A program made the position numbers and the translations under genes. From the NCBI RefSeq assembly GCF_003286085.1, contig NW_020825349.1, positions 62,001-126,000 on the forward strand: a DNA stretch of 64,000 nucleotides, written 5' to 3'. This DNA is from Drosophila persimilis (Eukaryota > Arthropoda > Insecta > Diptera > Drosophilidae). Every line of letters starts with the position of its first letter. Positions within the stretch are counted from its first letter, which is position 1. The notes beneath the pieces were generated by a model. The model did not search any database. It saw nothing but the letters and a program-made list of their open reading frames with translations, and was not told the DNA's origin. Below are positions 1-10,983 of the stretch, piece after piece.

Positions 1-10
1 AAAGCATGCT

Positions 11-376
11 GGAAGAGACTTACAAGGTGAATGCACGAATAAGGTGGCGCCGAAAGACAGCAAGTGATGACGTCATCTTGTTAATAAAGACACTTGCATC
101 CATATGTAAATGTGTATGGATGTGAACAGACAGTTTAGAGAACACTTTTCTGAGTGGGGCAGAGAAGCATGCGGAACAAACGGACAATTCAATTCATGTT
201 TTCCAAATAGACATAGAAGGTGAATTCACCAATAAGGTGCCGTATGATAATCGCTGAAAGAGAGCAGCTGTGGTGATGACGTCACCTTGTTAGACATTTT
301 CAGCTTTTGTATGTATGGACATTTGCTCTATTGAGAGAACACTTGTCTGTGTAGGACAGAGAACTGAGAGAATAAC
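11..376. repeat. Two diverged direct repeats, ~209 bp apart
   Basis: Two segments (about 11-170 and 206-376) share, in the same order, a GGTGAAT..CACNAATAAGGTG block, a TGACGTCA palindrome (68-75 and 277-284) followed by CTTGTTA, and a GAGAACACTT..CTG block. The palindromes are 209 bp apart. The copies are strongly diverged, so this is an old duplication or two monomers of a satellite or LTR. No coding potential was seen and the family was not recognised. Bases 377-477 show nothing recognisable. Confidence 0.5.
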
Positions 377-477
377 TCAAATAACGCAAAAAAATGGAGC
401 GGCTTTTTTCTCATTTCTTCCATACGCATATGTAGCGCCATTTGGCTAATAAGAATTGTTATTAGGATAGTATTTTA

Positions 478-677
478 TGAAGTCTAGTGTAAGTTAGGCT
501 AGGGCAAAGCGGGAGCGCAATAAAAGCTCGCTCTCTCGCTCTTGGCGAATTCGCCCCGCTTTGCCACCGTAGGTAAGATAGGCGCAGAAGAAATTGTTTG
601 AATACATGAAGAGAAGTCGAGAAAAATCTACGAAACCGAACGCACGCATTGCTTTTTTTCCTCATATTAAAAATAAA
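478..677 (+). mobile_element. BEL-1 5' LTR fragment
   Basis: The first ~95 bp (478-572) match, inverted, the start of the BEL-3 LTR at 16268-16360. That LTR is defined by its own PBS, so this segment is an LTR start (TGAAGTCTAGTG...). It contains the GA-rich stretch also seen in BEL-3, here as CTCGCTCTCTCGCTC. Beyond ~575 the two LTRs diverge. The fragment ends where DINE-1 copy A begins; the rest of the LTR and the PBS are not visible. Confidence 0.6.
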
Positions 678-1783
678 CGAGGGGGAACGTTGTGAGTTGC
701 TGCGGACACCGCAACTCTAGAGTTATACCCGATACTAAGTCAGTATGGCTCTCCTCCGGCAGACGCCGCTAATATTTAACGACACGACAAAGAGTGCGTG
801 CGAGAGAGACAGAAAATCAGTCTGAGCGTGACGTCGGGCGCTGCGTAGCCACTGCAAATTGATTTGTTCCTTTTGGCTATAAAAATTATCTGATCTGGTC
901 CAGATTCAGCAATCTAATAGATATGGTCATTATCTATGATTCTGCGTTTTTAGTTTTCTCAAATCTGCAATATTGTGGATGCAACAGATTTTCGTCCTTT
1001 GTGGGGGCGGATGGGGGTGGGGCGAAATTCTGAGATATACGTTTTATAGTGACATCTTAAAGGAGTGTGTGTACCAAATTTGGTTACTCTAGCCTTAATA
1101 GTCTCTGAGATTTGTGGTTGCCTCAGATTTTCGTCCTTTGCGGGGGCGGAAGGGGGTGTGTCGAAATTTGGACATGAAACGGTCAAGGTTCGATATCACA
1201 GGAGTGTGGATACCAAATTTGGTTGCTCTGGCTTTTATAGGTTCTGAGATCCTTGAACTCATATTTTGCAATTGGCAAAACCGACCATGAAACCTGTGTG
1301 TTAGAGTGAGACAGAGCGAGAAAGAGTGAAATTGTTTTCGTGATTCTGGCTATAATAATTATACGATCTGGTTCAGATTTTGCACTCTAGAAGATATAGT
1401 CATCTTCTACGATTCTGCGTTTTTAGTTTTCTCGTATCGTCGAAATTGTGGATGCCACAGATTTTCGCCCTTTGTGGGGGCGGAAGTGGGCGGGGCAAAG
1501 TTTTGAAATATTTTTGGAGCAGTGACATATCACAGAAGTCTGGATCCAAAACATCGTTGTTCTAGCTCTTATAGTCTTTGAGCATTAGGCGCTGAAGGGG
1601 ACGGACAGACGGACAGACGGACGGACGGACAGACAGACAGGGCTCAATCGACTCGGCTATTGATGCTGATCAAGAATATATATACTTTATAGGGTCGGAA
1701 ACGATTCCTTCTGGACGTTACACACATCCACTTTTACCACAAATCTAATATACCCCAATACTCATTTTGAGTATCGGGTATAA
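678..1783 (-). mobile_element. DINE-1/INE-1-like element, copy A
   Basis: One of five ~1.1 kb copies in the window. Read on the minus strand it starts TTATACCCGATACTCA, carries a GTCTGTCCGTCC microsatellite (1596-1640), and ends in a hairpin (GAGTTGC..GCAACTC, about 693-719) followed by CCCCCTCG. A subterminal AGTATCGGGTATAAC inverts the start sequence. These features (subterminal inverted repeats, 3' hairpin, internal microsatellite, no ORF) fit Helentron-derived DINE-1/INE-1 elements. It sits in the 5' end of BEL-1. Confidence 0.8.
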
Positions 1784-3663
1784 AAATCACCGCGTCGGTC
1801 GTGCAATACCCTGTCTGCAGCTATATACAAAAGGAGACATATACATATACCATCTACCAAAGGAGATCCAAGTGGAGCATCCAGCATCAGAAGAGGAGAG
1901 TACAGCACCTGGAATTTCCAATCTTATCAAGAGGTATTTGTGCAAAAAATTGAAAGCTCGAGTGAAGACGAAAAGATTAAAAAACTCGCAATTATTGTCT
2001 TGTGCTGAAACAATTGCACCTCGCTTTCAATTCTTGGCACATACGTATGACATAAACTTTTATAAAGTGGAAGACCATCAATATTAATATCAAAGCACAA
2101 ACTTTCTTCTAACTTTAAAATGTAAAAAAGTTTACTTAGTTGAGTTTTCAAGCCAATATGGAGATAAAGGCCACCGTCAATTTTAGCTATGTCAGGATTT
2201 TTTTGCGCAGTGTACTTATAAAATGGCGCGACTTGCAAATTATTTCTTTTTAATAACCGAACTAAATCTACAGCGCATTCCCGCGTAGGCCTATGCTTCA
2301 AAAAACACTCTTTTAAATCTTCACTTAAGCTCACTTTATTATCACTTGCTACATTTATAATCTCAATGTCACTTTCCAGTTTTTCATTATCTTCAATCTC
2401 CTCTCCTATTTCGCGGCCCTCAACTTTTTCTATTTCACTACACGACACTATTTCTTCGCTAGCACGATTAAGTTTCTCGGCATACTTATCTTTTATTTCT
2501 TTGTTAAGCCTACGCAAATGCCGTTTGCTATACATTTTCAATTAAATTGCTTTGACTTACTGTATAAATTTTAATAATTATAATCACTTGGTCAGCCGCA
2601 CTGATTTGCACAAACTACAAACGCAAAAGAACATTCCAGCAATGCAATGACCGAAAACAGAAAAGGGAGAGGGAAAGGAATTGGAAAAAAGCAGAACAGT
2701 AATATTTAGCTAACTGTTTTCTTCATTTTCCTCTCATGTTTTTTCGTTTCTTCGTCTACTGGTGAGACGTTGCATCCCAACCGAACTAGTTCGGTGGCTG
2801 GTGCGCGGTGGGTTGTAGAGTATACAGAGCAACATTTTTTGTCTCTTCTTTGAGTGGTTCGGCGTTCGTTTACCATAGGGTTAGTCCGGAAAGTACCCAT
2901 GTAGGAACCAGCCAAATCAGTAGTTCGGGCATGGTCAATCGCCACCGCCAGTACTAGAGGGTAGTTAGAGTTGAGAATATATATTAATACATACATATAT
3001 ACATATGTACATCTAACCCTCTTGGACGCAATAACTACACATAAAACTCATTTTAACTGCAATCGCTGTCACCCCTTTCCCCTTTCCCCTTTCTCGTTTT
3101 CGTTGTGTCAAATATATGTATAGTTGGGTCGTTGGCCAAGCACGCATACCAATACGCAGCTGCAGCGGTGAATTTTTTCGTCTCGCTTTCGCTCTTCACC
3201 GTTGCTTATCGTTGTTCTTTTGTTTGGCGCGCTTGATCCAAACCACTAACCATACAGTATACTGTATGTCCAAACCAAACACCAAGTGACGCTCTACCCT
3301 GTTTTCGTCGGGTATATTCGTTTGGGGTCAGTAGGATCCAACTATCAATTAAGACAAAGTCGTGCCTCGCAAATCAATTTAGCGTCGATCGTTGTCGGTG
3401 CATACGTATACACAACATCCATTCTTCAGAACTGCAGCGGTGAAATTTTTCGTTTTCGCTTGTCACCATTGCTGTTCGTTGCTATTCTCGTGTGGTTTTC
3501 GTGTACGCGCCAGCCAAGCGACGCTCTACCCTAAATTTGTCGGGTATATTGGTTTTTCACCTCGTTTGGGTACAATTACCCATTATTTCATTGAGTGCCT
3601 CGGCATTAAATACGATTATTAGAAACGATCTTTCGCCTTCAGTTGCTTGTATTGAGAATCAAT
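1784..3663 (+). other. BEL-1 untranslated leader
   Basis: Pieces of this stretch match the minus-strand leader of BEL-3 (14986-16074). Examples are the block GAGGTATTTGTGCA..AATTGAA, the TTGGACGCAATA..CTGCAATC..CTGTCACCCC block near 3025-3075, and the TCGGGTATATT blocks at 3306 and 3540. BEL-3 has nothing equivalent to about 2075-2985, so that part is an insertion. No PBS was found, probably because it lay near the DINE-1 insertion. No credible ORF. Confidence 0.5.
2075..2541 (-). pseudogene. DNA-transposon transposase N-terminal fragment
   Basis: A minus-strand reading frame starts at 2541 with a basic, arginine-rich N-terminus and an acidic middle, and reaches the motif FDINIDGLPLYKS at about 2075-2115. 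Proteins with an INIDGLPLFKS-type motif are common in insect genomes as transposase-like multicopy genes; the superfamily was not identified. After the motif the homology stops because the sequence returns to BEL leader. The fragment lies in an insertion of about 0.9 kb (about 2075-2985) absent from the BEL-3 leader. Bases 2542-2985 are probably the rest of the inserted transposon, with nothing recognisable. Confidence 0.45.
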
Positions 3664-5448
3664 ATGACCTCAAAAGCCAACAATATTGCCGTTAAAGAGC
3701 TGAAGAAAAAGCGCAGTTGCCGTGTCAAAGGCATTCGTTTATTAGCGGACCGTTTAGAAGCGGGGGATATTCCGCTGGTATTGACGGAGCTCGAGTGCAG
3801 ACTCGAAACGCTGATGCAAAGCATTGACACGGCACGCGAACTTCAAGAGAAGATTGAAGATATAGACATTTACGATGAATTTGGAGTCGAGTTGGAAGAA
3901 CTCTCAATTGTCACAATGGCAAAATTAATGTCTCTCATTTGCGCATTAAAGACAGCTGATGAGACAATACCGGCAGTACCAGCTTATGGTGGCCCAACTA
4001 GTGCTCGCCTTCAGAAGTTAGCTCTGCCGCAGTTCAGCGGCCACTTTTCGGACTTTAAAAACTTCATAGGTTTATTTGAGACTCTAGTTCACAATGACCA
4101 AAGCATTCCAATTATCGAAAAGTTCAACCATTTGCTTTCGTGTCTCTCCGGTGAAGCGTTGGGAACAGTTAGGGCTTTCCAAGTAACCGAGACCAACTAC
4201 GAGAAAGCAATGGCTGGCTTAAAACGGGTCTACGATAATGATTGTCTGATCTTTAAAAATCACATTGATGCCCTATTTAGTCTTCCCAAAATGACCCAGC
4301 AATCAGCATCGTCCTTAAGGAACCTTATCGATACCGCCTCAGCCATATATGGTTCGTTGTTGTCGATAGGCGATGATAAAAAGATCTCGAATGCAATGAT
4401 TATTCATCTCGTCTTGAGCAGAGTCGATCCGGTGACCAAAGAGAAATGGGAAGAACAGCTCGATTATGACAAACTGCCACTTTGGACGGAATGTGAAAAG
4501 TTGCTTAATCGCAGACATCAGCATCTTTCGGCCGAAAATTCGGACAAACCAAAGCAGGAGCAGAAAGCTGTGCCAAGCAAGCCGCATAATCGGAGCTCAT
4601 TCGCGTGTTCCACCGCGAATACCAAAAACCAACAATGCAGCTACTGCAATGCGAAAGGCCATTTGTTGACAGATTGCAGTCCATTTGGTCGGCTGGCAGT
4701 AATGCAAAGGTTCGAATTCGCAAAAACTGCCTCCTTGTGCATCAATTGTCTGCAGCCAGGCCACTCTGTAGTACGATGCAAAGCTAAGAAGTGTCGACTG
4801 TGTGGCTGCTCACACCATACCTTATTGCATAGGTACACAGTGGCGAATAAAAGTCTAGCGTTACCATCACCCCCAGAGAATTCTTCTCCTCCTCCTAATC
4901 AGAATCAACCTTCCACTTCGCATGCTCTCCATGCGAAAGCTATGGATAGAGTTATTCTGGCTTCGTCGATCGTAAGCGTCCGAACAAATAATGGTGAACA
5001 TGTTTTGGCCCGAGCTCTGCTTGACTCGGGGTCTCAAACCAATTTTATAACTGAGGACTTAGCACAGCGCTTACAGATCCGTCGGGAGGAGTCGTGTATC
5101 AACTTGCTTGGTATTGGTGAATCCAATTCACAAGTCAAGAAAAAGATACACACGGTGGTGAAGTCGCGAATTACTGGTAGTGAGTTTTCGGTTGATTTCT
5201 GGATTTTAAGGTCCATTTCGGGGTATCACCCTGATCAAACACTTAACGTGAGTGACTGGAAAATCCCGAAGAATTTACCACTTGCAGACCCATATTTCTT
5301 CAAGCCACAGAAGATAGATATGTTGATAGGTGCAGAAACATTTTTCGAACTTTTATCTGTTGGTCAGATTCGACAAGGTCCTGACTATCCAACTCTGCAG
5401 AAAACGCTTCTCGCTGAATTGTGTCGGGCAGATACACTCCAAAGGTGA
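3664..5448 (+). pseudogene. gag: BEL-1 gag and protease
   Basis: The frame is open from 3643. The ATG at 3664 (MTSKANN) is preferred because the BEL-3 relative aligns from the next residues. It encodes a DUF1759-type Gag (LALPQFSGHFSDFKNF at ~residue 120), three zinc-binding motifs at ~325-400 (CSYCNAKGHLLTDC, CINCLQPGHSVVRC, CRLCGCSHHTLLH), and then a DUF1758 aspartic protease (ALLDSGSQTNFI) at ~455. In a live element this would be the start of one Gag-Pol polyprotein. Here a frameshift near 5445 separates it from the RT, so it is scored as a pseudogene although this segment has no internal stop. Confidence 0.85.
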
Positions 5449-6333
5449 CTGCCACCCAAGAAGCTGGGAATTGTTGGAGTTGTCGAGAAGAGTCAGTGAT
5501 CCACATCGACAATACATTACAAAAGTATTGGTCACTGGAAGAATTACCGTCTTCTAAAAAGTCTATATCTCCTGAACACAAGTTATGTGAAAAGCATTAT
5601 AGAAGGACTACTCAGGTCGTGCCTTCAGGTCGGTTTGAAGTAATCAAATCAGATCCCAGTATCTTAGGCAACTCCTTTGAAACGGCGGTTTTTATCGCTT
5701 GAAAAAAGATTGTCTCCTGACCCCGAGTTACAGAAAATGTACTTGGAGTTCATGGAAGAGTACCTCTCCTTGGGTCACATGTCTACCACAGACAACACAA
5801 TCCCCAAAACTCCACATTATTTCATTCCACATCAGTGTGTGTTGAGGCACCAAAGCACGTCGACCAAGCTCCGCGTTGTTTTCGATGCGTCTTGTAAAAC
5901 GTCCTCTCAGGTGGCATTGAACGACATATTGATGGTCGGTCCTACGATACAGGATGAGCTGTATTCGACATTGCTCCGATTCAGACTACACAGGTACGAC
6001 TTGACAGCCGATGTCAAGAAGATGTGTCGCCAAGTCTGGGTCGCTGATGCGGATAGACAATTCCAGCTCATAGTGTGGACAAGAGACCCGTCTGAGTCCT
6101 TGAGAATATACCAGCTCAACACCGTAACATATGGGGCTGGACCAGCCCCATTTTTGGCTATTCGGTGTTTGAAGAGGTTGAGTGAGTCTGCAAAACTCTC
6201 ATTCCCTAAAGCTGCTGAAGTTATTGACTCCGACTTCTATTTCGATGACATGTTGACTGGTGCTGGTTGCGTAGAGGAGTTAAAGACAATTAAGTCTGAT
6301 GTCGCTCAGGTTCTTCAAAACCGCTGGGTTTGA
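5421..6333 (+). pseudogene. pol: BEL-1 reverse transcriptase segment
   Basis: Two overlapping frames (5421-5702 and 5677-6333) together carry the linker and the RT palm. LRVVFDASCKT, the LNTVTYGAGPAPFLAIRCL region and the catalytic box YFDDMLTG are visible; FDD replaces the more usual VDD. A frameshift near 5690 and another near 6310 break it from its neighbours. In BEL/Pao elements this domain copies the element RNA into cDNA inside virus-like particles. Confidence 0.8.
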
Positions 6334-7306
6334 ATTGACCAAATGGTTTTCGAACTCACCTGAGGTCACCGCATCCGAGAGCACAGTTAAACCGATAACG
6401 ATCTCGGACTCAGAGTCAACTAAGGCGTTAGGAATATCGTGGCTGCCACACGAAGACGTCTTTAAGTTCCAAATTGACACGTCAGTTATGGGTCTCCGAG
6501 CGACAGAACGGAACATATTATCGGTGACATCAAAGCTGTTTGACCGCCTTGGCTTGTTAAGTCCTTTAGTAATTAAGGGAAAGATCCTACTGCTGGATCT
6601 TTGGTTTAACAAGCTAGATTGGGATGAGTCAATTCCAATGAACTTGGAAACAGCATGGAACTTATTAAAAGAATCCTTGGGTCAGTTTGAGAAGATTACC
6701 ATACCTCGATTTGTGCATACTGACCCCATGTCACCGATTCAAGTACATGCCTTTGCCGACGCATCCATGAGAGCTTATGGAGCCTGCGTCTATATCCGTA
6801 GAAAGACTGCAAAAGGTTTCAAGGTCTCCTTGTTGACTGCAAAGTCGAAAGTAGCGCCACTCAAGACGAAAACGCTCCCAAGGCTTGAGTTATGTGCCGC
6901 TCACCTTCTAGCAGACCTTTGTCACCGAATCAAATCACTGCTCAAGGTTCCAATTGAGAAAATGATATTCTGGTCAGATTCAGAAGTTACTCTTCATTGG
7001 ATCAGATCCCACCCTTTGTCGTTGTCAACATTCGTTGCGAACCGAGTAGCGGAGATTCAAGAGTGGTCAAGTGAAGCTACGTGGCGGCATGTGCCAACAA
7101 AACAGAACCCAGCAGACATAGTTTCGAGAGGTTGTGACGTAGAGGAAATCGTGCAGTCGATCTGGTTTGGTGGACCAGAGTTCTTAAAGTTGGAAGAAGG
7201 GAGCTGGCCCAGAAATCCACACTTCGAGCTTTCCGAAGAACAGCTACAGATGGAAAATCGGAAGAAATCGGTAGGACTGACCGTCGCGGCCAAGCCAAAT
7301 TATTAA
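6299..7306 (+). pseudogene. pol: BEL-1 RT connection and RNase H segment
   Basis: It continues the polyprotein after the ~6310 frameshift. The RNase H start is visible as VHAFADASMRAYGACVY, with LPRLELCAAHLL, FWSDSEVTLHWI and the QNPADIVSRG motif. The frame stops at 7304-7306 (TAA after KPNY). The second copy at 10984-12143 has TTA (Leu) at the same site, so the stop is a point mutation in this copy. Confidence 0.85.
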
Positions 7307-8803
7307 GTGGATGTAATCGAGGGATACTCGTCACACCTCAAACTGCTAAGAGTGTTCGTTTTCGTGTTCCGCTTCATCCGAAAATGCAAAGACAAAAGTC
7401 TCAACTTTGGAAAAATTCCGCCATCCGTAGAATACGACGAGGCGTTTCTAAAAATAGTCGAAATAACACAGAAAAATGAGTCTCAAGAAGATATTGAAAG
7501 GGTTCGTAAAGGCACCAAGTTAGGCCCCAGTCTTCAGCGCTTGAATCCCTTCATCCATGAAGAGGCTGGGACATGGTGCTCTTTTTCGTTGTTGCGAGTT
7601 GGGGGGCGACTAGTTAACGCTCCTATGTCATATAATGCCAAGTTTCCCTTTTTATTGACAAAACGCTCGCAGTTTTTGCAGACATACGTTCGCTATCTGC
7701 ATCAAACGAATTTTCATGCCGGCCCACGAGCACTCGTGAGTATCCTTAGACAGCGCATTTGGATAGTGAATTCTCAGGCGGTCTGCAGGGCGACAGTTAG
7801 GTCGTGTATTCGTTGCTTTAAATGCAAGCCGCTACTCCAGACCCAAATGATGGGCAACTTACCTGCAGATCGGCTCCGTGCTCTCCGCCCATTTTCAGTA
7901 GATGGCGTTGATTTTTGTGGCCCAGTCTATACGACTCTGAAAATTCGTGGAAGGCCCCCTTATAAGTCCTACATAGCGTTATTTGTCTGTTTTGCGTCCA
8001 AGGCGGTTAATTTAAAAATTGTCTCCGATTTGACGACTAATTCCTTCTTGTTGGCATTCCAAAGGTTCGTCGGTCGTCGAGGATGTCCGCAACGCGTGAG
8101 CTGCGACAACGCGACAAATTTCGTCGGAGCAAGTCGCCACTTCAGCGAACTGCGGAGGAAGATAGAGGCGGAAGCGGACGCGATACGCGAATTTGCGTCA
8201 AGAAGCGGGTGCGAGTTTGCTTTCATACCGCCTCGAGCACCGCACATGGGCGGACTTTGGGAGGCCGGTGTGAAGTCTGCCAAGGGCCTACTCCTACGGG
8301 CAGTCGGAAGCGCTCTCCTCACCGCAGAGGAGCTGGAGATCGTGCTGGTCGGGATCGAGGCGGTACTCAATTCGCGCCCGCTAGCACCCCTAAGCCCACA
8401 CCCAAGCGACGGAGACGCGCTGACTCCCGGGCACCTGCTGACAGGCGGGCCGCTCATCGCACCCCCAACACCCAGGACCCCGGACCATGAGGGTCTGAGC
8501 TGCTTAAAGCGATGGCGGCTTGTCTCGTCAGCCAGGCAAATGTTCTGGCAGCGATGGTCCCGGGAGTATGTGCTGGGATTGAAAATAAGATGCAAGTGGC
8601 ACCAGGAGGAACCAAACATAAAGGAAGGCGACCTCGTAATCGTCGCCGAGGACAACATGCACCCTCAACAGTGGCTCCTCGGAAGGGTGGTCGGAACAAC
8701 CGCCGGGCAGGACGGAAGGGTCAGAGTGGTCGACCTAAGGACGAGCAGCGGAGCCACGTTCAGGAGGCCAATCCACAAGTTGGCGCTTCTGCCACTGGTT
8801 TGA
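7307..8803 (+). pseudogene. pol: BEL-1 integrase segment
   Basis: It begins immediately after the TAA at 7304-7306 and is open to 8803. The zinc-binding region (CIRCFKCK) and a DDE catalytic core are visible: VDGVDFCGP, VSCDNATNFVGA and APHMGGLWEAGVKSAK. A C-terminal part ends RRPIHKLALLPLV, the usual end of BEL/Pao polyproteins. The GC-rich 3' third gives long antisense shadows that are not genes. The catalytic residues look intact; only upstream damage disables it. Confidence 0.85.
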
Positions 8804-8806
8804 AGC

Positions 8807-9280
8807 CTTCCAGGCCTTCAACGGGGCCGGTGTAGCTGGTTGATCAGCTATTATCTGTGGTAATACGAAAGCTTCAATTCTTTGCGTAAAACCATTGTGA
8901 AGGGATTTCATGAGCACATTTACTCGTGCTCTGCTGGTCTTTGATTGACCTCCAATTCCTTCGATCCGTAGTGTTGTGTCTTTTAGTTTGAGTGACAACA
9001 TTGATGCCATTCGTTCAGAGATCAAGTTTATCTGTGATCCTGAATCTAGCAGTGCTCTGAAATTAGCAACCTGCCCGTTGTTGGCTTCTACTGCCACCTT
9101 TGCTGTGGCCAGAAGATTGTAACTATTGTTACTTGCTGCACCAACCGTCGGGCCTCTTTATTCTGTAGCTGCGCCTGATGCTGTTTCCAAATGTAGCATC
9201 GTGTTGTGCTTCTTGTCACACTTGAAGCAGTTTCGACCAGGGCATGCGTTTGTTTTGTGATTTGTTCTAAAACAATTAAC
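8807..9280 (-). pseudogene. pol: Zinc-knuckle and protease remnant, second BEL/Pao family
   Basis: It continues the preceding gag. The cysteine-rich region CVNCF..CFKCDKKHNTMLH is followed by an in-frame TAA near 9160, and then by a DUF1758-type protease with FRALLDSGSQINLISERM near 9020-9070. The frame runs across the junction at about 8806 into antisense BEL-1 sequence, so its end is not biological. Confidence 0.7.
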
Positions 9281-9295
9281 GCACATTTTTTGTTT

Positions 9296-10660
9296 TTATA
9301 CCACATTTAGTCGTTCTGATGGAGATTTGTAGCGAAATTCTTTGCATCCGTAGAGCCAATGGCTTGCTTTTTTGCAGAATGTGCATAAGGGTGCTCGCGT
9401 TCTCCCTGTGTTTGGTGATGCACATGTCGTGCCTTTTGGCTCTCTCCTTGATGCTGGTGGCTTCTTACTGGTTCCTAAAACCCGAATTTTTTGCTCCAAG
9501 AACTGAAGCATCGTATCCAGCGCCTGAATGTTCTTTGAGCTTCCCAATGATTGCTCATACAAGGCCTTATTTGTTACATCCAGTTTGTTACTGATAATTG
9601 CAATCAATATCGGATCCCATTTAGATATATTCATGCCCAATCCCTTTAGTGATGCAAGGGATTCTATGGTTGTTATATAAAACTCTTTTAATGACTTGGG
9701 ATCGTCATTAATTGTTTGGTGATTGAGGAAGCGGTTCAGTACCGTGTTCGAAACATCTCTGGGATTGTTGTATGCGTCAACAAGTATTTCCCAAGCGGCT
9801 TCATAATTTTCTTCCTTTAGATCGATATGTCGAATCAATCTTTCTGCCTCGCCGGTAACGGTGGTTTTAACCGTAGGCATGTTGGTCTCATGCACCATGC
9901 ATGAGAAAAGATCGAAGAACTGGGTCCATTTTAATAGATCCCTATCAAACTTTGGGATGCTGATGCGTGGAAGATGCACGTTATCCGTGTTTGGTGTGGC
10001 TGATTTTGCCAATGCTCTTTGGACCTTACTTTCCAGTGTTAGGTAGGATTCCATGTCATATCCTCCTTCCACTGGGTCCTCATATTCCTCATGAATTGTG
10101 AAGTGGACTTCCTGCGCTTGAGACCATAGTGATTTTATCAAATCACTTGATGTGCGTCCTTCCGCCTCTGAAAGTTGTTCCAGATTGCGTTTAACGGACT
10201 CTACTATGGACTTTTGTCGGCGAATAGTGAAAGCAGTTTGCTGTAATCCTTCGAGGGCTGCTGGATCAGACCGCTTTCTTTGGGATCTACTGGAGGGATA
10301 CTCATGCTTTTCTTTAAAGACGATTTGACGTTCCCCACGAGCACTAGACGTCTGTGATAGCTTATCCATGCATTCGGTAAAGATCGTAATGTGTTGCTTA
10401 CATGTTGTACGTAAGTCTTCACGGAATTTTACGTATTCATCCGTTTTGTCTGTATCGCGAAGTTTGGAGTCGTTTTTGTTGAAGCGATTCCACGCATTTT
10501 CGAGTGCTGATATTTTGGCTTGAAAATAAGAGTCCGTTTGCTTTCGTTCTTGGGAATCTTTTTTAAAGTTCCGAATGCGCCTCGATATTTTCTCACCAAT
10601 CTCTTGCTGCACATCCATTGCCATTGTAGCGGCAGCTTCTGCCTCCATATGTGTATCCAT
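9296..10660 (-). pseudogene. gag: Gag of the second BEL/Pao family
   Basis: A 454-codon frame starts MDTHMEAEAAATM. Its N-terminal third is charged and probably coiled. A DUF1759-type core includes the motif ISIPKFDRDLLKWTQFFDLF at ~residue 235. A first zinc knuckle lies near the end (CTFCKKASHWLYGC). It stops at TAA just before a second cysteine cluster, which is readable in another frame at about 9280-9190 (CVNCFRTNHKTNACPG). A frameshift therefore interrupts gag. Confidence 0.75.
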
Positions 10661-10983
10661 TCTATCTGTTTGTACTTATTACTTTTTGACCCGTTGGGAG
10701 TGTTTTATTTGCTTTGAAGCTGGATACGCTCCGAATCGCAACCGTTGTTGGTCAGAAAGGTAATAGTACAGGTGATGTGTTGGATGGAGGGATTTGTGCT
10801 GTTTCCAATTTATGGAACGCACGTAACAACAAAAATTGATTAGCTTGGTGGTAATCGAATTCTATAGCTGTTTTTCTGTTGGCTGATAACCTGAATATGT
10901 CAGATTTGCCAAAGTGATACTTATTGGTAGGAGATGCTACCCTAAGTGCATGGCCTGATGCCAAATTTTTATTGAAGATCGTG

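Larger units (their letters stand above)
478..8803 (+). mobile_element. BEL/Pao LTR retrotransposon BEL-1 (defective, no 3' LTR)
   Basis: The order is LTR fragment (478-677), leader (1784-3663) and gag-protease-RT-RNase H-integrase (3664-8803), which is the BEL/Pao arrangement. Gag is of the DUF1759 type and the protease of the DUF1758 type (LLDSGSQTNF). Two later insertions interrupt the 5' part: DINE-1 copy A (678-1783) and a DNA-transposon fragment (from about 2075). No 3' LTR follows, because from about 8807 the sequence becomes another BEL element on the opposite strand. The coding region has about three frameshifts and one stop, so the element is dead. Confidence 0.85.
8807..10983 (-). 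mobile_element. BEL/Pao element of a second family, 5' half
   Basis: On the minus strand, leader (10983-10661), gag (10660-9296), zinc knuckles and protease (to about 8807) follow in order. The proteins differ strongly from BEL-1, so this is another BEL/Pao family. It ends tail-to-tail against the end of BEL-1 pol at about 8806, and its leader is joined at 10984 to a BEL-1 fragment. RT and integrase are missing. No LTR or PBS was recognised in 10661-10983. Confidence 0.7.

Noticed and set aside
462-665. Minus-strand 67-codon frame rich in Arg and Phe
   Set aside because: Coincides with the BEL LTR fragment; no homology or context for a gene.
7969-8658. Long antisense and alternative frames in 7.97-8.84 kb (229, 135 and 107 codons)
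   Set aside because: Shadows caused by high GC in the BEL integrase region; the integrase frame has clear catalytic motifs.
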